From: Marinobacter maritimus
Lineage (GTDB): Bacteria > Pseudomonadota > Gammaproteobacteria > Pseudomonadales > Oleiphilaceae
NCBI RefSeq assembly: GCF_007671675.1
Contig: NZ_VCGW01000003.1
Coordinates: forward strand, 558,001-622,000
DNA length: 64,000 bases
Direction: 5' to 3'
The notes beneath the pieces were generated by a model. The model saw only the letters and a program-made list of their open reading frames with translations. It was not told the DNA's origin and did no database searches. Positions within the stretch are counted from its first letter, which is position 1, and every line of letters begins with the position of its first letter. The translations under genes were made by a program, and so were the position numbers. Positions 43,643-52,471 of the stretch are shown here, piece by piece.

Positions 43643-44806
43643 ATGAATATCGGACTTTTCGAAAAGCTTATCTATGAGGAAGAGAGCACGACGCTGGACT
43701 TTAAGAAACAGCAATACCGCTTTTCGAAAGAAAGCGAAGATGTGAAGTCGGAGCTCTTAAAGGACATCTTGGGATTCGCAAACGCTTGGCGTCGATCTGA
43801 CGCCTTTATCCTAATTGGCGTAAAGGAAGTTCGTGGAGGTCGCGGTGAAGTCGTTGGCCTAAAACACTCAGAGCACCTAGATGACCATGCACTACAACAG
43901 TTTGTGAACAATCTGACAAACCGACCAATCCGCTTCCACTATGAAGCCTTTGAGTTTGAGGGCAAGCAAGTAGGAATAATAAAAATAGAGCAGCAAGATC
44001 GTCCCATTTATCTGAAGCGAGATTATGGCAAGCTATCAAAGGAAACGGTTTATGTACGGCGAGGAAGCTCGACAGATCCGACTAAACACGCATCGATAGA
44101 TGAGATAGCCCGAATGGGGGGGCCATCGCATGAATCCTCTTGCGATTTGGTTGTTGAACTTGCTGACCCGGAAAAAGAAGAATCGCTTGGAGCAAGGATT
44201 GATTGGGAGGCAGAAAACTGCTCGGTTCCCGAACAAAGTAAAATTCCGAACTTTCGGCCACCAGAGCCCAGCGATACTTTTGGACTGGGGGCCTCTCTCG
44301 TTTCTAGTATTAATAGCATCGACGTTAACACTAGCTATTATCGGGAATTAGCGAACTTCGAGTTTATGCATCGTTTGTTCCGACCCATTCGATTCATGAT
44401 AAAGAACAAAGGTGAAGTTGCTGCTCGGAACGTTCAGGTCGATTTTAAGGTAATAGGCGACTTTGAAGTAGCCATAGTCGACGATTCTGATTTACCGTCG
44501 CGTCCACATAAGAAACACAACCCTCTTTGGATGCATGGTCCACAGGTACTCCCGACCATCAACTCCAAGGTGCCGGGCTCCGTTACAATTGAAGGCCTTG
44601 GTGTCGAGGTTGATTGTGGTGACCTGCAACCCGGACGCAAGGTCTGGTCGGAAATTGTTTACCTTGGCTCTAGAAGTAGCCAAGTAATTAAATTAAAAGG
44701 CACTATTTTCGCCGACAACTTACCGAAGCCCAAAGAGATTGAGATAGCAATTGATATGACGGTCGTCGAAACTACTCTCAGCATTACTGAGTTGTTGTCA
44801 CTTTGA
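43643..44806 (+). CDS. AlbA_2/Schlafen-type ATP-binding domain protein
   Basis: 387 aa; GGAG is 6 nt before the ATG. Residues about 10-160 match the AlbA_2 (divergent AAA-4/Schlafen) domain: EESTTLDFKKQQY, LLKDILGFANAWRRSDAFILIGV and ETVYVRRGSSTDPTKHASIDEIARM. The C-terminal 220 residues form an unrecognised beta-rich domain. AlbA_2 proteins occur as nucleases or regulators in defence islands. It sits third in the island. Confidence 0.85.
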   Translation: MNIGLFEKLIYEEESTTLDFKKQQYRFSKESEDVKSELLKDILGFANAWRRSDAFILIGVKEVRGGRGEVVGLKHSEHLDDHALQQFVNNLTNRPIRFHYEAFEFEGKQVGIIKIEQQDRPIYLKRDYGKLSKETVYVRRGSSTDPTKHASIDEIARMGGPSHESSCDLVVELADPEKEESLGARIDWEAENCSVPEQSKIPNFRPPEPSDTFGLGASLVSSINSIDVNTSYYRELANFEFMHRLFRPIRFMIKNKGEVAARNVQVDFKVIGDFEVAIVDDSDLPSRPHKKHNPLWMHGPQVLPTINSKVPGSVTIEGLGVEVDCGDLQPGRKVWSEIVYLGSRSSQVIKLKGTIFADNLPKPKEIEIAIDMTVVETTLSITELLSL

Positions 44807-44923
44807 CGCAGTATCTGGCGGGGTCGTTATCTTTTTCTATCGAACAAGTCGCCGTTGTCGGATAGTTTTTCACAGCTTCGCCTTGCCCAAATTGCTGAAA
44901 AACTCAACGTTATCGCACCATCT

Positions 44924-44983
44924 GAATGTCCGCTTTGCGACCGTCCGGCATCCCACGCGACACCTAAACAAAAGCGGACATTC
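44924..44983. repeat. 60-bp hairpin made of two inverted GAATGTCCGCTTT repeats
   Basis: GAATGTCCGCTTT (44924-44936) and AAAGCGGACATTC (44971-44983) form a 13-bp perfect stem around a 34-nt loop. Single arms recur at 41246 and 46055. It lies in the 44807-45335 gap, which otherwise shows no gene I can support. The shape suggests a small non-coding mobile unit. Confidence 0.65.
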
Positions 44984-45127
44984 GGGGGGGAGGCATTCGT
45001 AGCGGTGGCCCGGGGTAAGTCCATACCGATAGATAGTGGTATACCAGCGATTAAGCAGCGCATTGTCAAAGTAGCTCGCTGGTTTGCTGTTTTGGGTACA
45101 CTTGTGTGGGGACGCGGGGACCTAATT

Positions 45128-45211
45128 GCATAACCAGGCCAGGCACGGCGACGCCTACTACATTGCGGCTTCGCCTCCATTCCGTAGTCGCGCATCTTGG
45201 CGGCGTTGGGC
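45128..45211 (+). repeat. attC-like hairpin in the gap before the last island gene
   Basis: Starts GCATAAC and ends with a perfect R' core GTTGGGC. Arms pair in order: GCCAGG with CTTGGC and GCGAC with GTCGC, around an inner loop containing TTGCGGCTTCGCC. It contains the same inner piece as the site at 42.3 kb. Confidence 0.45.
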
Positions 45212-45232
45212 GTTGGGCGTTGGGCGTTGGGC
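45205..45232 (+). repeat. four tandem copies of the 7-bp core GTTGGGC
   Basis: GTTGGGC repeats exactly four times, and then ATGGGG follows. The unit is the same 7 bp as the R' core of the attC-like site it terminates. Slippage, or repeated imprecise recombination at the core, would give this. Confidence 0.8.
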
Positions 45233-45335
45233 ATGGGGTAAGTATGAAACTTGCTCGGGCAAATTAGGCTGTAGGGGCGTATTATTTGGACGAAGATGCG
45301 TAGAGACTTGAAAGCAGATTGGGAGTCTGTAAGCG

Positions 45336-45965
45336 ATGAGAGAAGAGCTTCAGGACATCGAAAATATAAAAATATTTGCTTTGAGCGTCGCTGAGGTAAT
45401 GGATTCGCTGTACGAGCGATTTCCAATTCCTTGTAGTTTACCTAGCTCCGAACTTATAAACTCATATGGACCTACTGACGCTGATGTAAAACCACGAAAA
45501 GTCGAGGTTGCTGACGGTGATTATTTGGATCTTCTTCCATATGGATTTGATGAATACGCGAGTATAGAAAACGCATCAGGCGAATCCTTCGACGAGAGAC
45601 GCTGTGCGGAAAAAGGTTATCCATTCCTGTTTTGGACCAAAGAACAGCGTAAGGCAATCAAAAGCAAACACCTCCGCCAACGGCATGTAAAAAGGATTCG
45701 GGAGCACTCAATTCGATTTTTGTTGAGAGAAGGATTCATTACAGACGTTGAAGCAAACGATCCCGGAAAACATAAAAACTTCTCTAAGCTGGTAATTACG
45801 TCGAAAGGCTTTGCCCAAATGAACAAACAGTTTGAGGGTGGAGTAATTCGCGAAAAATTTCATTTTAGATACGCGAAGGAACTGGCTACGACGGTCAAAG
45901 AAGTTGGAGGCGTGGCGCGAGCCGGAGACACCCTGGTTCGCGTTCTATCCGCGTTCTTCATGTAG
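45336..45965 (+). CDS. hypothetical protein, last island gene
   Basis: 209 aa, soluble, no recognised family. The N-terminal third is helical and acidic; a middle segment has DYLDLLPYGFDEYAS; the C-terminal third contains a helix-rich, possibly winged-helix part (REHSIRFLLREGFITDVEAND, SKLVITSKGFAQMNKQF). It is followed directly by the best attC-like hairpin. Codon use is AT-richer than in the flanking core genes. Confidence 0.65.
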   Translation: MREELQDIENIKIFALSVAEVMDSLYERFPIPCSLPSSELINSYGPTDADVKPRKVEVADGDYLDLLPYGFDEYASIENASGESFDERRCAEKGYPFLFWTKEQRKAIKSKHLRQRHVKRIREHSIRFLLREGFITDVEANDPGKHKNFSKLVITSKGFAQMNKQFEGGVIREKFHFRYAKELATTVKEVGGVARAGDTLVRVLSAFFM

Positions 45966-45986
45966 AGTCAGGGTAAATGTAAAGAC

Positions 45987-46045
45987 ACCCAACAAAGCAA
46001 TCCAGCCGACGCGCTATCGCGCGAGTCTGCTTTCAAGCGTTGATC
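45987..46045 (+). repeat. attC-like site, best example, after the last island gene
   Basis: 59 bp, the size of short attC sites. It starts ACCCAAC (perfect RYYYAAC core), has CAGCCGAC as the L'' box, a GCGC/GCGC tip stem with a 4-nt loop, the opposing arm GAGTC-TGCTTT, and ends AAGCGTTGATC (core with one mismatch). AAAGCA at 5' pairs with TGCTTT at 3'. It begins 22 bp after the gene stop, as expected for a cassette. Confidence 0.55.
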
Positions 46046-46054
46046 ATCCAATCT

Positions 46055-46067
46055 GAGTGTCCGCTTT
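46055..46067. repeat. copy of GAATGTCCGCTTT repeat with one change
   Basis: GAGTGTCCGCTTT followed by GCGACC, as in the copy at 44924. The repeat and its flanks are shared over about 25 bp between the two sites. Confidence 0.6.
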
Positions 46068-46130
46068 GCGACCTTAGCGTTGACTACGCTTGGAAAGCGG
46101 CCATTTTTGCTTACCTAAGTAAGTATAAAG

Positions 46131-46154
46131 TGGCCAAAACGGCCAGGTTATGGT
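46131..46154. repeat. right copy of the 24-bp inverted repeat flanking the island
   Basis: TGGCCAAAACGGCCAGGTTA, then TGGT. It matches the reverse complement of 41117-41140 at 21 of 24 positions. Similar GGCC-centred repeats occur at IS21-family ends, but no istA or istB gene is present. Confidence 0.6.
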
Positions 46155-46189
46155 TTCAATAACACAACTGACGGGGTATTTTCGAGTAA

Positions 46190-46266
46190 TGGTGGGCCCA
46201 CCTGGACTCGAACCAGGGACCAAAGGATTATGAGTCCTCTGCTCTAACCAACTGAGCTATAGGCCC
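46190..46266 (-). tRNA. tRNA with CAU anticodon (probably tRNA-Ile2, otherwise Met)
   Basis: 77 nt with encoded CCA. The minus strand folds as a full cloverleaf: acceptor GGGCCTA, D arm GCTCAGTTGGTTAGAGC, anticodon loop CTCATAA, and T arm with GGTTCGAGTCC. CAT may be elongator Met or the lysidine-modified Ile2; similarity in the acceptor and D arm favours Ile2, as does its place next to rpoD in relatives. The 3' end faces the accessory island, the usual geometry of island insertion at a tRNA. Confidence 0.9.
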
Positions 46267-46362
46267 GTTCAGCGAACGCTGTCAGGAATGTGTTTCCTGT
46301 GGGGGAAACAAAGCGGGCGCCATTATACCGGGGAGGTGCGGCGCCCGCTACTGTTGTGTTAC

Positions 46363-48210
46363 TTATCCGTTGCCCTGATCGTCAATAAAGCCGCGGAGGT
46401 GGTCGGAACGGGAAGGGTGACGCAGTTTGCGCAGTGCTTTGGCTTCGATTTGGCGAATCCGCTCGCGGGTTACGTCGAACTGTTTGCCGACTTCTTCCAG
46501 CGTGTGATCGGTGTTCATCTCGATGCCGAAGCGCATGCGCAGTACTTTGGACTCACGAGCAGTGAGGCCAGCCAATACGGAGCGAGTGGCTTCGCGCAGG
46601 CCTTCTGCGGTTGCAGAATCCACCGGCGAGAGCGCCTGGATGTCTTCGATGAAGTCGCCCAAGTGGCTGTCTTCATCGTCACCGATTGGCGTCTCCATGG
46701 AGATTGGCTCTTTCGCGATCTTCAGTACCTTGCGAATCTTGTCTTCCGGCATCTCCATGCGCTCGCCCAACTCTTCCGGCGTGGGTTCACGACCCATTTC
46801 CTGAAGCATTTGACGGGAAATCCGATTGAGCTTGTTAATGGTCTCAATCATGTGCACCGGGATACGAATGGTGCGAGCCTGATCCGCAATGGAGCGGGTT
46901 ATGGCCTGACGAATCCACCAGGTGGCGTAGGTTGAGAACTTGTAGCCGCGACGGTACTCAAACTTGTCGACAGCTTTCATCAGGCCGATATTGCCCTCCT
47001 GGATCAGATCCAGGAATTGCAGGCCACGGTTGGTGTATTTCTTGGCAATAGAAATAACCAGGCGCAGGTTGGCCTCAACCATTTCTTTCTTGGCGCGACG
47101 GGCTCTTGCCTCACCAATGGAAACGCGACGGTTGATCTCCTTGATGTCCACAACGTCCAGATCCACTTCGGTCTGCACATTTTGAATACGCTTCTGGAGC
47201 CGAATAATTTCATCAATGCGCTCGCTCATTGGCGCAGCGTAAGCTTTCTTGCTCTTGATGATTTTTTCGGCCCAGTCCTGATTTGCCTCATTGCCCGGGA
47301 AGGATTTAATGAAATCCTTGCGCGGCATTTTGCAGTCACGGACGCAGATCTGAAGTATCGCACGCTCATTCTGTCGCACGAGGTCGTTGGTGGAGCGCAC
47401 AACGTTAACCAGCTCATCAAAAGCTTTGTTGTTCAGCTTGAAGGGCGCAAAAACCTGACCCAGCTCGTTCAGCGCAGCCTGTGTTTTTTTGTCAGCGCGA
47501 CCGTGCTTTGACAGGGACGCCTCTGCGGTGGTCAGTTTTTCCCTCAGCTGCTCGAAACGCAGACGGGTCTCTTCGGGATCTGGACCGCTCTCGGGTTCTT
47601 CTTCCTCTTCGTCTGAATCGTCGTCAGATTCTTCGCCTTCCGGCACCTCCGGTTTTTGCGGAGGTTCCGGCATGAACGGCTCAGCTCCGTCGGGATCAAG
47701 GAAGCCGGTAACGATATCGGTGATTCGGCCTTCGTTCTCGATGATGCGGTCGTAGGCCTGAATAACCGTGCCAACGGTGCCGGGGAAGTGAGCAACCGCT
47801 GCCATGACATCACGAATGCCTTCTTCGATGCGCTTGGCGATAACTATTTCGCCTTCACGTGTCAGCAGCTCGACGGTGCCCATCTCGCGCATGTACATGC
47901 GCACAGGATCCGTAGTGCGGCCGGCATCGGACTCCACAGCGGCGAGGGCAGCAGCGGCTTCAGCGGCTGCGGCTTCGTCGGCGGTTGAGTCGCCGTCGGT
48001 CATCAGCAGCGTATCGGCATCCGGTGCCACTTCGGATACCTGGATGCCCATGTCGTTGATCATGCGAATGATGTCTTCGACCTGATCCGGATCGGCAATG
48101 TCTTCCGGGAGGTGGTCGTTCACCTCGGCGTAAGTCAGGTAGCCTTGTTCCTTGCCTCTTGCGATGAGGTCTTTCAAACGTGATTTTTGCGAATTGCCTG
48201 ACATAGACAC
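46363..48210 (-). CDS. rpoD: primary sigma factor RpoD (sigma70)
   Basis: 615 aa. Region 1.1 near the N-terminus ([21 protein letters not shown]), a non-conserved acidic spacer (about residues 190-215), region 2 with the -10 recognition helix ([25 protein letters not shown]), region 3, and region 4 with [20 protein letters not shown]. It is the last gene of the rpsU-dnaG-rpoD operon. A heat-shock-type promoter is seen in its own 112-bp leader. Confidence 0.98.
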   Translation of the reverse strand: MSMSGNSQKSRLKDLIARGKEQGYLTYAEVNDHLPEDIADPDQVEDIIRMINDMGIQVSEVAPDADTLLMTDGDSTADEAAAAEAAAALAAVESDAGRTTDPVRMYMREMGTVELLTREGEIVIAKRIEEGIRDVMAAVAHFPGTVGTVIQAYDRIIENEGRITDIVTGFLDPDGAEPFMPEPPQKPEVPEGEESDDDSDEEEEEPESGPDPEETRLRFEQLREKLTTAEASLSKHGRADKKTQAALNELGQVFAPFKLNNKAFDELVNVVRSTNDLVRQNERAILQICVRDCKMPRKDFIKSFPGNEANQDWAEKIIKSKKAYAAPMSERIDEIIRLQKRIQNVQTEVDLDVVDIKEINRRVSIGEARARRAKKEMVEANLRLVISIAKKYTNRGLQFLDLIQEGNIGLMKAVDKFEYRRGYKFSTYATWWIRQAITRSIADQARTIRIPVHMIETINKLNRISRQMLQEMGREPTPEELGERMEMPEDKIRKVLKIAKEPISMETPIGDDEDSHLGDFIEDIQALSPVDSATAEGLREATRSVLAGLTARESKVLRMRFGIEMNTDHTLEEVGKQFDVTRERIRQIEAKALRKLRHPSRSDHLRGFIDDQGNG

Positions 48211-48249
48211 CCTGTGAACCCGCTTAAATAAAGATAAAATGAAACAGCC

Positions 48250-48317
48250 ATTATAGCTGCCGCTCTAATGCTCTGCCACCGAATGGTTAGATGGTGATCA
48301 ATGTGCCAAGTTTCAAG
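48250..48317 (-). promoter_or_regulatory. candidate sigma32 promoter (plus sigma70 box) before rpoD
   Basis: On the minus strand CTTGAAA (48317-48311), a 14-bp spacer, then CACCATCTAA (48296-48287) matches the sigma32 consensus CTTGAAA-N-CCCCATNT at 13 of 15 informative positions by eye. A TATAAT (48255-48250) with a GTGGCA 18 bp upstream gives a possible sigma70 start. An internal heat-shock promoter before rpoD is also known in E. coli. Confidence 0.6.
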
Positions 48318-48322
48318 TGCTG

Positions 48323-50050
48323 TTAATCCGGGGTACCCCCGCTTAGCGCTCTCAGCTCTTGCCGCTCCTCGGCAGTAAGGTTTGCGAAATTGCGTAACAA
48401 TGTGGCCAGCTTTTGCTGCCTTGTTGCTTCTTCGTTCGGGCTCAGTATCTCTCTTGCTGCGGCCAGTGTGCTTTCCCTTGCCGGGATGTGCTCAATGCCG
48501 TCAAACAGGTGATAGAACCGCTCGCGTGCCCGGCTGTCGAGAGCCAGTGTTGTTATAAGTGCTTTCCGATTCCGGATATCGTGTTCCAGAATGAAGCCGG
48601 CAAATTTTCCGGCCTGAGTGTACTGGCGGGAGTGCTGCGCCAGTTCGGTGACCTCGCTCGCCATATCCGGCGCCTCCAGAAGCGCCAGGCACAGAATGCT
48701 GTCTTTGCTCAGCTTTACGTCGATACGCTCTTCAGTAACACGGTCGCGCCGCTCGCCTTTCCAGTTTCCCCGCTGCTGGGGTGGACGGTTCTGCCACTGA
48801 TTGCGGCCCCCACACAAGCGCAACATTTCGTGCCACATGGCATCCCGCAGGGTGCTCCTGGGCATCTTGTTCAGCAGCGGCTCGGCCCTGGCTCTGAGCT
48901 CGCCCCGGTTTTCCGGCAGCTGAAGGTCCAGGCCCTCGCTCTGACGGTCAAAAAGATACCGGGAGAAGGGCGTGGCGCCGTCAATGCGTTTCTGAAAAGC
49001 CTCCCGGCCTTCCTTACGTACCAGCGTATCCGGGTCTTCGCCCTGCGGGAGCATCAGGAACTGCAAGTGCAACCCGTCCGCCATAAGTTCAAGGGCATTA
49101 TCCATCGCGCGATCTGCGGCCCGGAAGCCCGCCTGATCGCCGTCAAAGCAAAACACAACATGCCGTACCTGCTTTAACAGGGCGGTCAGGCTGTCCTGAT
49201 TTGTTGCTGTGCCAAGCGTTGCAACGGCGTAATGAATGCCATGCTGGGCCAAGGCAATCACGTCCATGTAGCCTTCTACTACGAGCAACTTGTCGAGTTG
49301 TTTCAGTACCTGCTTTGCTTCAAACAGGCCGTATATCTGGCGGCTTTTGTGAAATACATCCGACTCCGGAGAGTTGATGTATTTGGCCTTGTCGTCGCCG
49401 AGCGTTCGCCCGCCAAACGCTATGGTTTTGCCCCGGCTGTTGCGAATCGGGAACATGACCCGGTTGCGAAACAGATCCCGTGGTCGGCCATATTTGTCAG
49501 AGACCGTGCCGGTTTCAATCAGCGGACCCTGTAAATCCTTGTTTGCAGCATCAAACAGGGCTGTGCCTATTGCCGGTGCATAACCCACCTGATATTGCTG
49601 GATAATAGTCTCATCCAGCCCCCGCTGTTTCAGATAATCGCGGGCAAAGGCGCCTTGCTGGCCATGCAGCTCCGACTGGTAGAATCGACTGGCGAAATCC
49701 AGCGCATCTGTCAGCGTTCTTGCCTGCTGGATTTCCTGCTTGGCAGCCTGGTCGTATGGCACTTCCAGCCCGGCCTTGCGCGCCAACTCTTCGACAGCGT
49801 CGGTAAAACCCAGGCCCTCAAATTCACGCACAAAGCTGATCGCATCGCCATGAGCGCCACAGCCGAAACAGTGATAGAAGCCTTTATCCGGCCTTACATT
49901 GAATGAGGGCGTTTTTTCATCATGGAACGGGCAGCAGGCCTTATAATTGGCGCCGGCCTTTTTGAGCGTAATGCGCGAGCCGATCAACTCTGCCAGATCT
50001 ACCCGATCGAGCAGGTCTTCAACGAAGCGTTGGGGGATCAGTCCGCTCAT
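48323..50050 (-). CDS. dnaG: DNA primase
   Basis: 575 aa. N-terminal zinc-binding domain CCPFHDEKTPSF...FYHCFGCGAHG; TOPRIM catalytic core with LLVVEGYMDVIAL and VFCFDGDQAG; a C-terminal helicase-interaction domain. It makes RNA primers for lagging-strand synthesis. It lies between rpsU and rpoD in the macromolecular synthesis operon, with an intrinsic terminator between rpsU and dnaG that would reduce its expression relative to rpsU. Confidence 0.98.
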   Translation of the reverse strand: MSGLIPQRFVEDLLDRVDLAELIGSRITLKKAGANYKACCPFHDEKTPSFNVRPDKGFYHCFGCGAHGDAISFVREFEGLGFTDAVEELARKAGLEVPYDQAAKQEIQQARTLTDALDFASRFYQSELHGQQGAFARDYLKQRGLDETIIQQYQVGYAPAIGTALFDAANKDLQGPLIETGTVSDKYGRPRDLFRNRVMFPIRNSRGKTIAFGGRTLGDDKAKYINSPESDVFHKSRQIYGLFEAKQVLKQLDKLLVVEGYMDVIALAQHGIHYAVATLGTATNQDSLTALLKQVRHVVFCFDGDQAGFRAADRAMDNALELMADGLHLQFLMLPQGEDPDTLVRKEGREAFQKRIDGATPFSRYLFDRQSEGLDLQLPENRGELRARAEPLLNKMPRSTLRDAMWHEMLRLCGGRNQWQNRPPQQRGNWKGERRDRVTEERIDVKLSKDSILCLALLEAPDMASEVTELAQHSRQYTQAGKFAGFILEHDIRNRKALITTLALDSRARERFYHLFDGIEHIPARESTLAAAREILSPNEEATRQQKLATLLRNFANLTAEERQELRALSGGTPD

Positions 50051-50093
50051 GGAGGCTCCACTTCAGGCCGGCTACATGCCGGGGCCAATAGCC

Positions 50094-50131
50094 AAAAATG
50101 CCGCCGAAGCCAGGCCCCGGCGGCATTTTTT
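50094..50131 (-). terminator. intrinsic terminator between rpsU and dnaG
   Basis: AAAATGCCGCCG and CGGCGGCATTTT form a long stem with T residues on both strands. It reproduces the internal terminator of the E. coli operon, which lets much more rpsU than dnaG mRNA accumulate. Confidence 0.85.
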
Positions 50132-50200
50132 GATCGCTCTGTGCAGCCTGCGGCTTTACAGGCAATCAGTGCTTTGCAGTCAAGCGGCGTCTGCTAAAAC

Positions 50201-50416
50201 TCAGTACAAACGCTCAAACTTGCGCTGTTCACGCTGAAGCTTCTTGAGATGACGCTTAACGGCAGCGGCTGCTTTGCGCTTACGAACGGAAGTCGGCTTT
50301 TCATAGTGCTCGCGACGACGTACTTCTGAAAGTACACCCGCTTTTTCGCAAGAACGCTTGAAGCGACGCAGTGCTACGTCAAACGGTTCATTCTCTTTCA
50401 CTTTAACAGCTGGCAT
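50201..50416 (-). CDS. rpsU: 30S ribosomal protein S21
   Basis: 71 aa, basic, with the conserved [20 protein letters not shown] and [21 protein letters not shown] segments. First gene of the rpsU-dnaG-rpoD operon and divergent from tsaD. Confidence 0.98.
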   Translation of the reverse strand: MPAVKVKENEPFDVALRRFKRSCEKAGVLSEVRRREHYEKPTSVRKRKAAAAVKRHLKKLQREQRKFERLY

Positions 50417-50656
50417 TCGACAATCACCTACCTGATAGATTCGGTTTCATTTAGATGCGCATCTGGCAATGCCAGACCGGCTCGATCCCTGGTCAGATTG
50501 GGAAAAACGCGACCAGTTCGTAATTTAGGGCGGCAATGATAGCGCCTGGATCGTGGCAAGGTCAATGTTTGTTCGATGAAACTGCCAGTGAGTTTCGGGT
50601 TTCTGCTAAAATGCGCACCGTTTATTCATTTACGCCAACCGATATGGCCAGGTTAT

Positions 50657-51715
50657 ATGTTGATTCTGGGTATTGAGACCTCCTGTGATGAAACCGGCGT
50701 CGCCTTGTTCGACACCGATAAAGGGCTGCTAAGCCATGCTTTGTTCAGCCAGGTTGACATGCATGCCGATTACGGCGGCGTGGTGCCAGAGTTGGCATCC
50801 CGTGACCACGTTCGCAAGCTTCTCCCGCTGTGTGACCAGGTTCTCTCAGGGGCAGGTCTTACTCGTAAGGATATTGAGGGCATTGCTTATACGGCGGGGC
50901 CGGGCCTGATTGGCGCTCTTATGGTGGGCGGCTCGGTTGCCCATGCCGTGGCGTTTGCCCTTGATATACCGGTGCTTGGCGTGCATCACATGGAAGGCCA
51001 TCTGCTGGCGCCCATGCTTGAGGACAACCCGCCGGCATTTCCGTTTGTGGCGCTTCTCGTGTCGGGTGGACATACCCAGCTGGTGCGTGTGGATGGTATT
51101 GGCGAATACCAGATGCTCGGTGAATCCGTGGACGATGCCGCCGGAGAAGCGTTCGATAAAACGGCCAAGATGCTGGGGCTGGACTATCCGGGAGGCCCTC
51201 GGGTAGCCGCGCTGGCCGAAAAGGGCGTTCCGGGCAAGTACCGGTTCCCGCGACCGATGACGGATCGGCCGGGCCTGGATTTCAGTTTCAGTGGTCTGAA
51301 AACCTTTACTCTCAATACGGTCAATGCAGAAAAGAAGTCAGGGGGCGAGCTAAGCGATCAGGTACGTGCTGATATTGCCTTGGCGTTTGAAACGGCGGCG
51401 GTTGAGACCCTGGTGATCAAATGCCGCCGAGCGCTTGAGCAAACAGGCTGTCACCGTTTGGTAATTGCGGGAGGCGTGAGCGCCAACAAACGCTTGCGGG
51501 CAGGCCTTGAAAAGATGGCTGAAAAACTGCGTGCTCAGGTATTTTATGCGCGTCCGGAGTTCTGTACTGATAATGGGGCGATGATCGCTTACGCTGGAGC
51601 TCAACGCATGAAGGCGGGACAACGCGATGGTGAGCGGATTGTTGCCGTTCCCAGATGGCCGATGGACACGCTTCCGGCGCTCACGGATACGCGACTCTCC
51701 GGGCTTGTAGATTGA
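50657..51715 (+). CDS. tsaD: tRNA N6-adenosine threonylcarbamoyltransferase TsaD
   Basis: 352 aa from the ATG at 50657 (AGG-type site in front), which gives the family N-terminus [19 protein letters not shown]. The frame open to 50576 is upstream leader. Conserved residues include His-x3-His in [10 protein letters not shown] for iron/zinc, SGGHTQLV and the C-terminal CTDNGAMIA. It transfers the threonylcarbamoyl group to A37 of ANN-decoding tRNAs. It is convergent with plsY. Confidence 0.97.
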   Translation: MLILGIETSCDETGVALFDTDKGLLSHALFSQVDMHADYGGVVPELASRDHVRKLLPLCDQVLSGAGLTRKDIEGIAYTAGPGLIGALMVGGSVAHAVAFALDIPVLGVHHMEGHLLAPMLEDNPPAFPFVALLVSGGHTQLVRVDGIGEYQMLGESVDDAAGEAFDKTAKMLGLDYPGGPRVAALAEKGVPGKYRFPRPMTDRPGLDFSFSGLKTFTLNTVNAEKKSGGELSDQVRADIALAFETAAVETLVIKCRRALEQTGCHRLVIAGGVSANKRLRAGLEKMAEKLRAQVFYARPEFCTDNGAMIAYAGAQRMKAGQRDGERIVAVPRWPMDTLPALTDTRLSGLVD

Positions 51716-51739
51716 GCCAGAGTGACGTTAAGAGTGGCG

Positions 51740-52330
51740 CTAGAAGCCGATTTCCCGCCCTTGAGCGAGTCGTATCAGGTTATCTCGATGACGCACGATA
51801 ATGAGGATCGCCAGCAAACCGAACGTGGGGAGGTTTTCGGGTTCGATGAACGCACTGATGGCCGGGCCGCTTACGATGGCTATCACAGACGCCAGTGCGG
51901 AAATCCTCCAGCGCCAGAGTACCAGTAGCCAAAGTGCGGCCATTGCGAGCGTAGTGACCGGTGCCAGGGCAATGCCTGCGCCCAGAGCGGTTGCAACGCC
52001 TTTGCCACCCTTGAACCGGTAGAACACTGGAATCATATGTCCGGTAACCGCGCACAGAGCCACCACCGCCTGTACCAGAGGGGATAGTCCGGCATTGTAT
52101 GCGAGCCAGACGGGCAGCCAGCCTTTTGCTGCATCCAGGGCAAGGGTTATCAGGGCAGGGAGCCAGCCACCGGTGCGGTATACGTTGGTTGCGCCCGGAT
52201 TGCCCGAGCCCTGGGCTCGTGGGTCGGGTAGCGCCCAGAGTCGGCAAACCGGCAGCGCAAACAGCACCGAGCCACCCAGATAGGCAGCCATGCACAGCAG
52301 GACAGTTACTGTCGGATCACTCAGGGCCAT
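51740..52330 (-). CDS. plsY: glycerol-3-phosphate acyltransferase PlsY
   Basis: 196 aa from the ATG at 52330. Five membrane helices and the three family motifs: GSGNPGATNVYR, a central GFKGGKG-type loop (FKGGKGVATALG) and the C-terminal RHRDNLIRL. It acylates glycerol-3-phosphate using acyl-phosphate, the first step of phospholipid synthesis. Reads away from folB. Confidence 0.95.
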   Translation of the reverse strand: MALSDPTVTVLLCMAAYLGGSVLFALPVCRLWALPDPRAQGSGNPGATNVYRTGGWLPALITLALDAAKGWLPVWLAYNAGLSPLVQAVVALCAVTGHMIPVFYRFKGGKGVATALGAGIALAPVTTLAMAALWLLVLWRWRISALASVIAIVSGPAISAFIEPENLPTFGLLAILIIVRHRDNLIRLAQGREIGF

Positions 52331-52471
52331 TTTGCGAGCTCGGAGACAAAGACGTGTCAGGGTAATGTGTGCGAAAATACCGGCCCCCAATTTGCAGGCC
52401 GGTGTGATTACAGTATCCGCAGTCTGTGCGTTATTCAATCAGCAGTGTGTGGGATCACCCCGGGAGCCCCT

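Noticed and set aside
44827..45426. Minus-strand frame of 199 codons in the island gap
   Set aside because: It crosses the hairpin and tandem-repeat region and reads the repeats as a low-complexity peptide; no start signal.
41117..46154. A complete IS21-type transposon
   Set aside because: Repeats look similar to IS21 ends but neither istA nor istB, nor any fragment of them, could be found between them.
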